Of a DNA stretch of 12,271 bases, positions 6,434 through 11,871 are shown piece after piece. The stretch spans positions 1-12,271 of the forward strand of contig CAYLYE010000190.1 in assembly GCA_964387325.1 (NCBI GenBank), written 5' to 3'. Position 1 is the first letter of the stretch; each line of letters begins with the position of its first letter. The notes below the pieces were generated by a model. It did no database searches. It had not been told where the DNA came from and worked only from the letters and a program-made list of their open reading frames with translations. The translations under genes were made by a program, and so were the position numbers. The DNA is from CAZZBK01 sp964387325 (GTDB taxonomy: Bacteria > Planctomycetota > Planctomycetia > Pirellulales > PNKZ01).

Positions 6434-8443
6434 CTACTCAGGATGAGTCTGCAACCAGTGGAGCCACATCTGGCGATAGGCTTGCTCGAGCCGGCGCGTA
6501 AAGCCCACCGCGTCACACAACGCACTGCGTGCCATCTCGTCGCGTAGGCTCGCTCGCAACGTAGGTAATTCTCCCCGTCGCTCAGCAAGTTGAACGGCGA
6601 GTTCCACGTACTGCTCATGCGTCTCGGCAATCCACTCGGTCCGACCGAGGGCCGCGAGCGCGCTAGCCACCAATCTTCCACATCGTCGCGTGCCGCGCCA
6701 AGTGACCATCGGCACCCCCATCCACAGCGAGTCGCACGCCGTCGTGTGTCCGCTCCAAGGAAACACATCGAGCGACACATCGATCTGGGCGTAAATATCG
6801 AGGTGCGTTCGCTCGCTCAGGTCATGATCGAAGAGCAACCGCTGGCGTTCGATCCCTCGCTGGCGGAACTGCTCGGCGACATACTCGATGACCGGACCTC
6901 GGAAAGTCGTGCGAAACAGCAGCAGGCGTGACTCGCTAACACGCCGCAAGACGGCTGCCCAGACGTCAAATACGTCGGCGTTCATCTTGGCGAGTCCGTG
7001 CAGCGAGCCAAACGTGAACGGCTCGCCTCGCGCGCTGGGCGACGGTGCCACGGCGGGGCAGTTACTCTGCGGCGCGTAACAAGCAAAACACGGATCGAGC
7101 CACGCCAGCCGTTCAGTATACAGTGCGTCACTCCCGGCCGGATCGAGTATCGAATCGGTGAGCAGGTAGTCGACCCGTGAGAGTCCGGTGGTATTGGCGT
7201 ACCCTAAATAGCTGACTTGGATCGGAGCGGTTCGTGCGGCCAGGGCAACCAACCGCGCCAGCGACGTGTGTCCCGACAGGTCGACGAGGATGTCGATATG
7301 ATCGGCGCGGACCTGCTGTACGAAGCGATGGTCGTCCCAGCCGTAGGTTGCTCGCCACTCACCGCCGCAAGACCGGAGTTGCTCGGTGACAGCGTCGGGA
7401 AACGGCGCGTCGCTGTAGCAGACGGTCGCCACTTGCTCGCGATCGTGCTGCTTGAAAAACGGCTCGACGAACCGTGCCAGCGCATGATCGCGAAAGTCAC
7501 CTGACATATATCCGATGCGCAGCGTGCGATGCGGATCGCGCGACGGTCGTAGCGGCGGCAATGGTTTCAGTCGGGCCTCGAACTGTGTGCCCCATTGACG
7601 ATGCTCTTCGAAAATCGTTTGCGCGTCGAGCCGTGGATGATAATTGAGCGACAGCAGCAACCGATTCGACGGCAGTTGCTGGGGCGGCGCGAACGGTAGC
7701 GCGCCGCGCAACACATCAATCGCCCGCTCGATCTGCCCGAGGTGCGAGAGTGCGACGTTCAGATTCTCATAGGCGAGAAAATGCCGCGGCGCGAGTTGAA
7801 TGGCCCGTTCGTAACAGGCTACTGCTTCGAGCAATTCGTGGCGCTGCTGCAACGAGTTGCCCAAGTTGTTCCAGGCGTCGGGATTCGAAGGGTCCAACTC
7901 GATGGCTCGGCGAAGCCAATGGATCGTATCCTCGAACTGTCCCTGCCGTATCAAGGCGTTGGCCAGGCCGATCGCGGCGGCCGCATAAGTCGGTCGGATC
8001 TCCAGTGCCTGTCGATAGGCTTGTTCGCTCACGCTAAAGAGCAGCAGGTCGTTGCATACGCCCCCCAGGTTGCACCAGCCTTCGTCGTAGGTCGCGTTGA
8101 TCGTTACCGCCTGTTGCAGGGCGAGTCGCGCGCGATGTAGTTGCCCGCTCGCGCGTAACGCCGCGCCGTAGGTGTTCCAGACCAGGGCATTACCTGGTTC
8201 GAGGCGCAACGCCGTCTGCACACACTCGACGCTGCGTGGGTAGTCGCCACGCTGGTAGGCGGCCAGCCCCAGATAATGCCAAGTCGAGGCATCGCGCGGC
8301 TGATCGACGAGCACCGCCTCATAAAGCCGCTCGGCCTCGGCGAACTGCTGCTGACGATGTCGTTGCATCGCCTCGATCAACCGCGAATCGGTGGATAAAC
8401 CAGACAAGGGCGGCACTCGGTTCGACAGATGAGCTCGAAACAC
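6434..8443 (-). CDS. TPR repeat / SPINDLY-type O-GlcNAc transferase-like protein (first gene of pair)
   Basis: This 669-residue protein has about seven TPR units (22-256, the clearest being NPDAWNNLGNSLQQRHELLEA from 187) and a GT41-type catalytic region (about 307-669). Landmarks are GYMSGDFRDH (His320, active-site His position), SGHTSLARL, YLGYANTTG (412-420), FGSLHGLAKM (Lys486, UDP-contact position) and PWSGHTTACDSLWMGVP (His566, Asp571). All key positions are kept, so it is probably active. The start is uncertain. I use the GTG at 8443, which keeps the first TPR helix whole but has no Shine-Dalgarno sequence; the ATG at 8368 has GAGG only 2 nt upstream, which is too close. A strong -10 about 50 nt upstream of 8443 fits the longer form. 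It is a paralogue of the next gene downstream and probably shares its transcript. Confidence 0.88.
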   Translation of the reverse strand: MFRAHLSNRVPPLSGLSTDSRLIEAMQRHRQQQFAEAERLYEAVLVDQPRDASTWHYLGLAAYQRGDYPRSVECVQTALRLEPGNALVWNTYGAALRASGQLHRARLALQQAVTINATYDEGWCNLGGVCNDLLLFSVSEQAYRQALEIRPTYAAAAIGLANALIRQGQFEDTIHWLRRAIELDPSNPDAWNNLGNSLQQRHELLEAVACYERAIQLAPRHFLAYENLNVALSHLGQIERAIDVLRGALPFAPPQQLPSNRLLLSLNYHPRLDAQTIFEEHRQWGTQFEARLKPLPPLRPSRDPHRTLRIGYMSGDFRDHALARFVEPFFKQHDREQVATVCYSDAPFPDAVTEQLRSCGGEWRATYGWDDHRFVQQVRADHIDILVDLSGHTSLARLVALAARTAPIQVSYLGYANTTGLSRVDYLLTDSILDPAGSDALYTERLAWLDPCFACYAPQSNCPAVAPSPSARGEPFTFGSLHGLAKMNADVFDVWAAVLRRVSESRLLLFRTTFRGPVIEYVAEQFRQRGIERQRLLFDHDLSERTHLDIYAQIDVSLDVFPWSGHTTACDSLWMGVPMVTWRGTRRCGRLVASALAALGRTEWIAETHEQYVELAVQLAERRGELPTLRASLRDEMARSALCDAVGFTRRLEQAYRQMWLHWLQTHPE

Positions 8444-8493
8444 GCGGTCGTCGAACGAGGGGGGCCGACTCTCCGCGCGCGACGGTGAGTCGA

Positions 8494-8522
8494 ATTATAC
8501 CCCATAGCCGGGCATGTGTTAC
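8494..8522 (-). promoter_or_regulatory. Probable sigma70-type promoter for the paired glycosyltransferase genes
   Basis: On the - strand a perfect TATAAT lies at 8499-8494. Seventeen nt upstream is GTAACA (8522-8517), four of six bases of the -35 consensus; TTGTAA at a 19-nt spacing is an alternative. Transcription would start near 8487, giving a leader of about 44 nt to the GTG at 8443. The -35 overlaps the TAA stop of the ferredoxin gene, so the glycosyltransferase pair can be transcribed separately from that operon. An AT-rich hexamer this exact stands out in GC-rich sequence. Confidence 0.55.
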
Positions 8523-9583
8523 AAGTTCAGCTTGTCCAATTCGTCGACCAGCAGATCCAAGTCGTCCTTGGCAGCCTGCGGTTTGTCGGACTGTCGTTTC
8601 GGGATGCCAACACTCATGCCGACCGCGTCGCGCCCCACGGCTGTCAACTCGACATCGCGTTCGAGCACTGCCTGCTGGAGCGCGTCGGGAGCGCCGAACA
8701 ACTTCGATAAGTCGATCTTGAGCGCGCCAATCTCGGCGTTCGGGCTACCGGCGATGTCCGGCGATTTGTGCTGCGGAAAGATAATCGCGTTCTCGGGACA
8801 CACTCGGCTACAGGCCGGACACCCTTTGCGGCAACTGTCGGGCTGCTCGACCAGGATGGTCTCGGCACGGTCGACGCCGTAGACACCAAACAAGCAAAAG
8901 TCGATGCACTCCATGCAGTTGGTGCAGCGGCTGTAGTCGATCACCGGGTACCAGCGTCGCGCGGCAGGCTCGGCAATCCGCACCGGCTCGACCGGGGTCA
9001 AGGGAGATTCAACCGGCGCGACGGCAACATCGCGCGTCGGCTCGATAAACCGTTGCAACGACTCGGCCTTCGGTGTGCCGCCGATCCAGCCGAGTAAGTC
9101 GACCGTCTGCACCGAATTCTCTCGTGAGATACGCATGATCTCGTCGATGAAAGGTTGCGCCTCGTTACGCACGCGCAGATCGAGGCAGTAGATGCGCCGG
9201 TTGGGCGTCGGCCGCGAGTCGATCACGCGCGGCTTGGCGTCGCCGCCCCCCTGCCCTGTCGAATCTTCATCGTCTTCATCGTGCTCGGCATCGTCGGGGT
9301 AGTCGAGCAGCACCGAGCCTTCGTGACCGCGAATGCCATTGCGATCGAGCACCCAACGCGCGGCCCGACCAAAGAGCCACGACATCAGCACGAGGTCCCC
9401 TTGAATGCCTTGCAAGCAGAGCATGCCGGTACCGTCGGGCGTGAGGTCGTAGAGGTGTGGTATGACGGTCACCTCGACATTCCGCTCGAAGAGCAGTCCG
9501 CCGATGATATCTTCTTCCAGCTTTCGCTTGGCCGGATTGCTGCTCTGGCCTTGCGAAACGACGACCGTGATTTTTCTAGCCAT
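8519..9583 (-). CDS. Two-cluster 4Fe-4S ferredoxin-like protein with unknown N-terminal domain
   Basis: The 354-residue protein begins at the ATG at 9583 (MARKITVVVSQ). A longer reading from a TTG at 9658 would add 25 residues, partly encoded by the heptamer repeat, and is rejected. Residues 1-95 form an alpha/beta domain I do not recognise. Residues 97-115 are an acidic, Gly-rich low-complexity linker. Residues 128-180 contain a second small folded segment (RIYCLDLRVRN). The bacterial-type ferredoxin region has CTNCMECIDFC (Cys220, 223, 226, 230) and CRKGCPACSRVCP (Cys251, 255, 258, 262), each suited to one [4Fe-4S] cluster. The second motif has CxxxC spacing instead of CxxC. A charged tail follows. 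It is probably a cytoplasmic electron carrier or redox scaffold serving the radical SAM/lipoyl-carrier genes upstream. No clear Shine-Dalgarno sequence precedes the ATG; the repeat array begins 4 nt before it. Confidence 0.82.
   Translation of the reverse strand: MARKITVVVSQGQSSNPAKRKLEEDIIGGLLFERNVEVTVIPHLYDLTPDGTGMLCLQGIQGDLVLMSWLFGRAARWVLDRNGIRGHEGSVLLDYPDDAEHDEDDEDSTGQGGGDAKPRVIDSRPTPNRRIYCLDLRVRNEAQPFIDEIMRISRENSVQTVDLLGWIGGTPKAESLQRFIEPTRDVAVAPVESPLTPVEPVRIAEPAARRWYPVIDYSRCTNCMECIDFCLFGVYGVDRAETILVEQPDSCRKGCPACSRVCPENAIIFPQHKSPDIAGSPNAEIGALKIDLSKLFGAPDALQQAVLERDVELTAVGRDAVGMSVGIPKRQSDKPQAAKDDLDLLVDELDKLNL
9264..9281 (-). repeat. Two tandem 9-bp repeats in the ferredoxin linker
   Basis: TCTTCATCG occurs twice in a row (9264-9272, 9273-9281) and encodes part of the acidic run DEDDED. 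It lies in the low-complexity linker and could vary in copy number without shifting the frame. Confidence 0.6.
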
Positions 9584-9587
9584 GAGT

Positions 9588-9620
9588 GAGACTGGAGACT
9601 GGAGACCAGAGACTGGAGTG
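9588..9620 (+). repeat. Tandem 7-bp repeat array (GAGACTG), left end of the element
   Basis: Heptamers GAGACTG, GAGACTG, GAGACCA and GAGACTG occupy 9588-9615, followed by a degenerate GAGTG. The array begins 4 nt from the ATG of the ferredoxin gene. Bases 9589-9611 match the reverse complement of 10079-10101 at 21 of 23 positions, so the two arrays form imperfect inverted repeats around the four-helix-bundle gene. Confidence 0.8.
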
Positions 9621-9648
9621 GGGAAAAAAGACAGAGACCCGAGGGTGG

Positions 9649-9658
9649 TTGGTACCAA
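9649..9658. repeat. 10-bp palindrome downstream of the four-helix-bundle gene
   Basis: TTGGTACCAA is a perfect palindrome 12 nt past the TAA of the four-helix-bundle gene. On the - strand a six-T run follows at 9629-9624, but the palindrome is about 20 nt away from it, so a classic terminator is not formed. Confidence 0.3.
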
Positions 9659-9669
9659 GTTAAGGTCGG

Positions 9670-10035
9670 TTATTCGGCCGCTTTCGTGAGGGCGTTGATC
9701 AGACCGGTGAGGGTACGGGCGGTTTCATTTGTGCGGGCAGTTAAATCAGTATAATCAGATTCGCCGAGGAATTTTAGATCATGTGCCAAGAGCAGGAAGT
9801 ATTCGGTTTCACGCAGCGATCCCAGGGCAATTTCCAAGAACCGTACAAAATCGGCCCGCGACCGGCGAGACGAGCCTTCGGCCAGGTTCGCGGCGACGCT
9901 CGACGTCGCTCGCCGTAGCTGGCTTGTCATGCCAAAACGCTCATCCAGAGGAAATCGGGCCGTCGCGAGATACGCAGCCAACGTCAACTGATGCGCATGC
10001 TGCCAAGCCTTGATTGACCTGAAATCTCGCGGCAT
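9670..10035 (-). CDS. Four-helix-bundle protein (S23/IVP family, bAvd-like)
   Basis: This 121-residue protein has the usual length and signature of the small four-helix-bundle family. An early FRSIKAWQHAHQL (residues 5-17) leads into helix 1, and a central helix pair carries QLRRATSSVAANLAEGSSR (39-57). It continues with DFVRFLEIALGSLRETEYFLLLAHDL (62-87) and a final helix. Relatives were first found encoded in intervening sequences within 23S rRNA genes. They are related to the accessory variability determinant of diversity-generating retroelements, which binds nucleic acid as a pentamer. No reverse transcriptase, template repeat or rRNA is present here, so this is a stand-alone copy with no assigned function. 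It is cytoplasmic, with no signal peptide. It interrupts the GcvH-like/ferredoxin gene pair and has a good ribosome binding site of its own. Confidence 0.9.
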   Translation of the reverse strand: MPRDFRSIKAWQHAHQLTLAAYLATARFPLDERFGMTSQLRRATSSVAANLAEGSSRRSRADFVRFLEIALGSLRETEYFLLLAHDLKFLGESDYTDLTARTNETARTLTGLINALTKAAE

Positions 10036-10042
10036 ACTCCAA

Positions 10043-10047
10043 CCCTC
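10043..10047 (-). promoter_or_regulatory. Ribosome binding site of the four-helix-bundle gene
   Basis: GAGGG on the - strand ends 7 nt before the ATG at 10035. It lies inside the heptamer-bounded segment, so the inserted gene carries its own translation signal, unlike the ferredoxin gene downstream. Confidence 0.6.
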
Positions 10048-10078
10048 TTTCCGATCTCAAAGCCGCTTTCCTTCCTTA

Positions 10079-10099
10079 CTCCGGTCTCCAGTCTCCGGT
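10079..10099 (-). repeat. Tandem 7-bp repeat array (ACCGGAG/ACTGGAG), right end of the element
   Basis: On the + strand the units are CTCCGGT, CTCCAGT and CTCCGGT (10079-10099), with a degenerate CTTCGCC continuing to 10106. Read on the - strand they give the same GAGAC(C/T)G heptamer as the left array in opposite orientation. The array ends 6 nt from the TAG stop of the GcvH-like gene. Confidence 0.8.
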
Positions 10100-10105
10100 C
10101 TTCGC

Positions 10106-10567
10106 CTACTCTTCGTTCACCTGTCCTTTGATCGTTCGCTCGGCGACCTTCCAGGCATCGGCGAGGTGTTCGAGATACTGTGTCGCGTCGAGCAGTGCAG
10201 TGGCATCGGTTTCCAACTCGAAGAGCCAACCTGCGCCGTACATGTCGACATTAATCGCCGACGGGTCGCGAAGCAACTCGGCATTAAAACTCCGCAGCGA
10301 GCCTGCGAGCGGAGCATACAACTCGCTCTCGGCCTTACTGCTTTCGATGAAGCCAATGGCCTGCCGCTCGCGCAACATCGCTCCCGGCTCAACATTCCAC
10401 TCCAAAAAATATACGTCTTGCAACAACCGCACGGCGTAGCCACTGAATCCGAACCGCCACACACCCGAGGAGGACTCGCAAGCCCACATGTGATTCTTGG
10501 CATACCGTCGATCGATGGGAATCGAGGCGGCGAACTTGCCCATCATGAACACCAACGGGGCGCTCAT
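10106..10567 (-). CDS. GcvH-like lipoyl-carrier protein
   Basis: This 153-residue protein aligns along its length with glycine cleavage H protein. It has an N-terminal YAKNHMWACESSSGVWRFGFSGYA region (from 22), the lipoyl hairpin IGFIESSKAESELYAPLAGS (71-90) with Lys78 at the lipoylation position, and the typical INVDMYGAGWLFELE (105-119) near the end. About 15 extra residues precede the usual start, and a charged C-terminal tail follows. Retention of the Lys in an ES-x-KA context indicates it is lipoylated. No gcvT, gcvP, lipB or lipA is in the window. Instead it overlaps the radical SAM gene by 4 nt (ATGA), pointing to coupled translation and a joint role with it. It could be a standard H protein placed elsewhere, but sequence drift and context favour a dedicated carrier. 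Confidence 0.85.
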   Translation of the reverse strand: MSAPLVFMMGKFAASIPIDRRYAKNHMWACESSSGVWRFGFSGYAVRLLQDVYFLEWNVEPGAMLRERQAIGFIESSKAESELYAPLAGSLRSFNAELLRDPSAINVDMYGAGWLFELETDATALLDATQYLEHLADAWKVAERTIKGQVNEE

Positions 10568-11868
10568 GTATAGCGGACCCCTTGATGTTCCGGTTCGAAA
10601 AAGGCCGGCAACAAACCATCGACGCGCAAGAGCCCCTCGCGCGACAGCGCCACCTGCTCGGCGTCGAATGTGAGGTAGCCGTCGTCAGCAAATTGCCGCC
10701 AAGCATCGTGCCATTCGGTCGTGATGTCGACGCCGTATTTCTGGCGGAAGTAAGCGACGTCGAGCCGACCTTTTTTGAGCAGCAAGATCATCTCTCGCAC
10801 CAGCAGTTGATGCCGGGTGGGCTTTTGACCGCGTAGCAGCGGTAACTCGCTCCGTTCGAGCGATTCGAGATACTGAGCCCACTCGGTCAGGTTCTGGTAG
10901 TGTACGCCCGAGACGTGACCAAAGCTGGCCACGCCGGTGGCGAGCAGGTCGCTGCCGCGCCAGAGATTGTCGCGGTAGCTGAAATTCACTTTGCTCGGAT
11001 CGCGGACCAGCGTGTAGGCGCTCGAGATGTGATAGCCGGCCGCGAGCAGTTCATCGTAGGCGTAGGATACCCAGGCCCGTTTGGTCGGCCAATCGGCGAC
11101 CGGAGTTTCGATCTGGTTCCCCAGTATGTCTTTCGAGTACACCGTGTTGAAGGGCAGTTCCATCTGATAAATGGTCACGCTGTCGGGCGCGTACTCGACC
11201 GTGCGGCGAATCGTTTCGCGCCACGTCTCCCAAGTCTCGCCGACCATGCCCGAGATCAGGTCGATGTTCACGTTCGGAAAATTCAACGACTGGATCCAAT
11301 CCCAGGCCTTGGCAATTTCGCTCGACAGGTGCGCGCGGCCGTTCTCCTCTAATATCTTGTCGTTGAAGTTTTCGACCCCCAGGCTGAGCCGCGTGACACC
11401 CAGTTGCCGTAAGGTTTCGAGCTTGGGAAGCGACAGCGTGCCCGGCTCGCATTCGAACGTGACTTCCTCGGCCTGATCCCAATGGATGTTAGCGCGTAGT
11501 CGATCGACGAGCGACGTAAGCTGTTTGGCCGAGAGGAACGATGGAGTCCCTCCGCCGAAATAGACAAAACGAAACGGACGACCTCCCATCACCGGCAATC
11601 GGCTGACCAGCTCGATCTCGCGTGACAGGGCCGAGACATAACGTTCGACATCGGATGCGTTCTTATCCGTGTATACGCGGAAGTAACAGAACTTGCACCG
11701 CTTGCGACAGAAGGGAATGTGCAAGTAGAGCCCGAGGGGAACCTCGCGTGGCGGAGCGTTGAGCGCGGCGCGAACATCCGTCAGTGCGTCGGTCGACCAC
11801 GTGGAGAACGGCGGGTAGTTGCTGATAAAGTAACTGCCCACCTCGGTTTTGACGGTTTCGGTAGTCAT
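10564..11868 (-). CDS. HemN-like radical SAM protein
   Basis: This 434-residue protein has a radical SAM domain. HIPFCRKRCKFC supplies the CxxxCxxC cluster ligands (Cys54, 58, 61), and GGGTPS (105-110) is the SAM-binding glycine motif. ECEPGTL (139-145) and RLSLGVENFND (160-170) follow as in the HemN/HemW superfamily. A winged-helix-like HemN C-terminal region (about 345-425) includes LRVDGLLPAFFEPEH. The residue after the third Cys is Tyr, followed by Phe, so the fourth Cys of true coproporphyrinogen dehydrogenase (CxxxCxxCxC) is absent. The HNxxYW motif I recall for HemW heme chaperones is replaced by YRDNLW (298-303). Automated annotation would probably call this coproporphyrinogen III oxidase; that is doubtful. 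The ATG is 3 nt after the upstream propeller stop and has no Shine-Dalgarno sequence. The stop overlaps the GcvH-like start. Confidence 0.88.
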   Translation of the reverse strand: MTTETVKTEVGSYFISNYPPFSTWSTDALTDVRAALNAPPREVPLGLYLHIPFCRKRCKFCYFRVYTDKNASDVERYVSALSREIELVSRLPVMGGRPFRFVYFGGGTPSFLSAKQLTSLVDRLRANIHWDQAEEVTFECEPGTLSLPKLETLRQLGVTRLSLGVENFNDKILEENGRAHLSSEIAKAWDWIQSLNFPNVNIDLISGMVGETWETWRETIRRTVEYAPDSVTIYQMELPFNTVYSKDILGNQIETPVADWPTKRAWVSYAYDELLAAGYHISSAYTLVRDPSKVNFSYRDNLWRGSDLLATGVASFGHVSGVHYQNLTEWAQYLESLERSELPLLRGQKPTRHQLLVREMILLLKKGRLDVAYFRQKYGVDITTEWHDAWRQFADDGYLTFDAEQVALSREGLLRVDGLLPAFFEPEHQGVRYT

Positions 11869-11871
11869 GGG

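Larger units (their letters stand above)
9588..10099. mobile_element. Putative small element: four-helix-bundle gene bounded by inverted heptamer arrays
   Basis: A ~510-bp segment carries one gene (9670-10035) and is bounded by inverted arrays of the same 7-bp unit. It sits precisely between the stop codon of the GcvH-like gene (10106-10108) and the start codon of the ferredoxin gene (9583), inside an otherwise tightly packed operon. No transposase is present and no clear target-site duplication was found. If mobile, it would depend on an enzyme elsewhere, or spread by recombination between repeats. Mobility is inference; the repeat arrangement is seen directly. Confidence 0.45.

Noticed and set aside
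5495..6547. Long + strand frame (350 codons) opposite the glycosyltransferase genes
   Set aside because: It is antisense to clear TPR and GT41 coding sequence, has no recognisable domain or ribosome binding site, and spans the junction of two real genes. GC-rich codon bias produces such frames.
9264..9305. Possible tandem-repeat phase-variation switch in the ferredoxin linker
   Set aside because: The unit is 9 bp with only two copies; changes would stay in frame, so no on/off switching is expected.
9584..9658. N-terminal extension of the ferredoxin gene from the TTG at 9658
   Set aside because: The added 25 residues are encoded largely by the repeat array and its flank, and the recognisable protein begins at the ATG at 9583.
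9588..10099. CRISPR-like or diversity-generating retroelement reading of the heptamer arrays and bAvd-like gene
   Set aside because: The repeats are 7 bp, contiguous and without spacers. No reverse transcriptase, template/variable repeat pair or cas gene is present.
10106..10567. Calling this gene gcvH of the glycine cleavage system
   Set aside because: The fold and Lys78 fit, but there is no gcvT or gcvP nearby and the gene is coupled to a radical SAM gene, so the symbol would claim too much.
10564..11868. Calling this gene hemN or hemW
   Set aside because: The fourth Cys of HemN and the HNxxYW motif of HemW are both missing.
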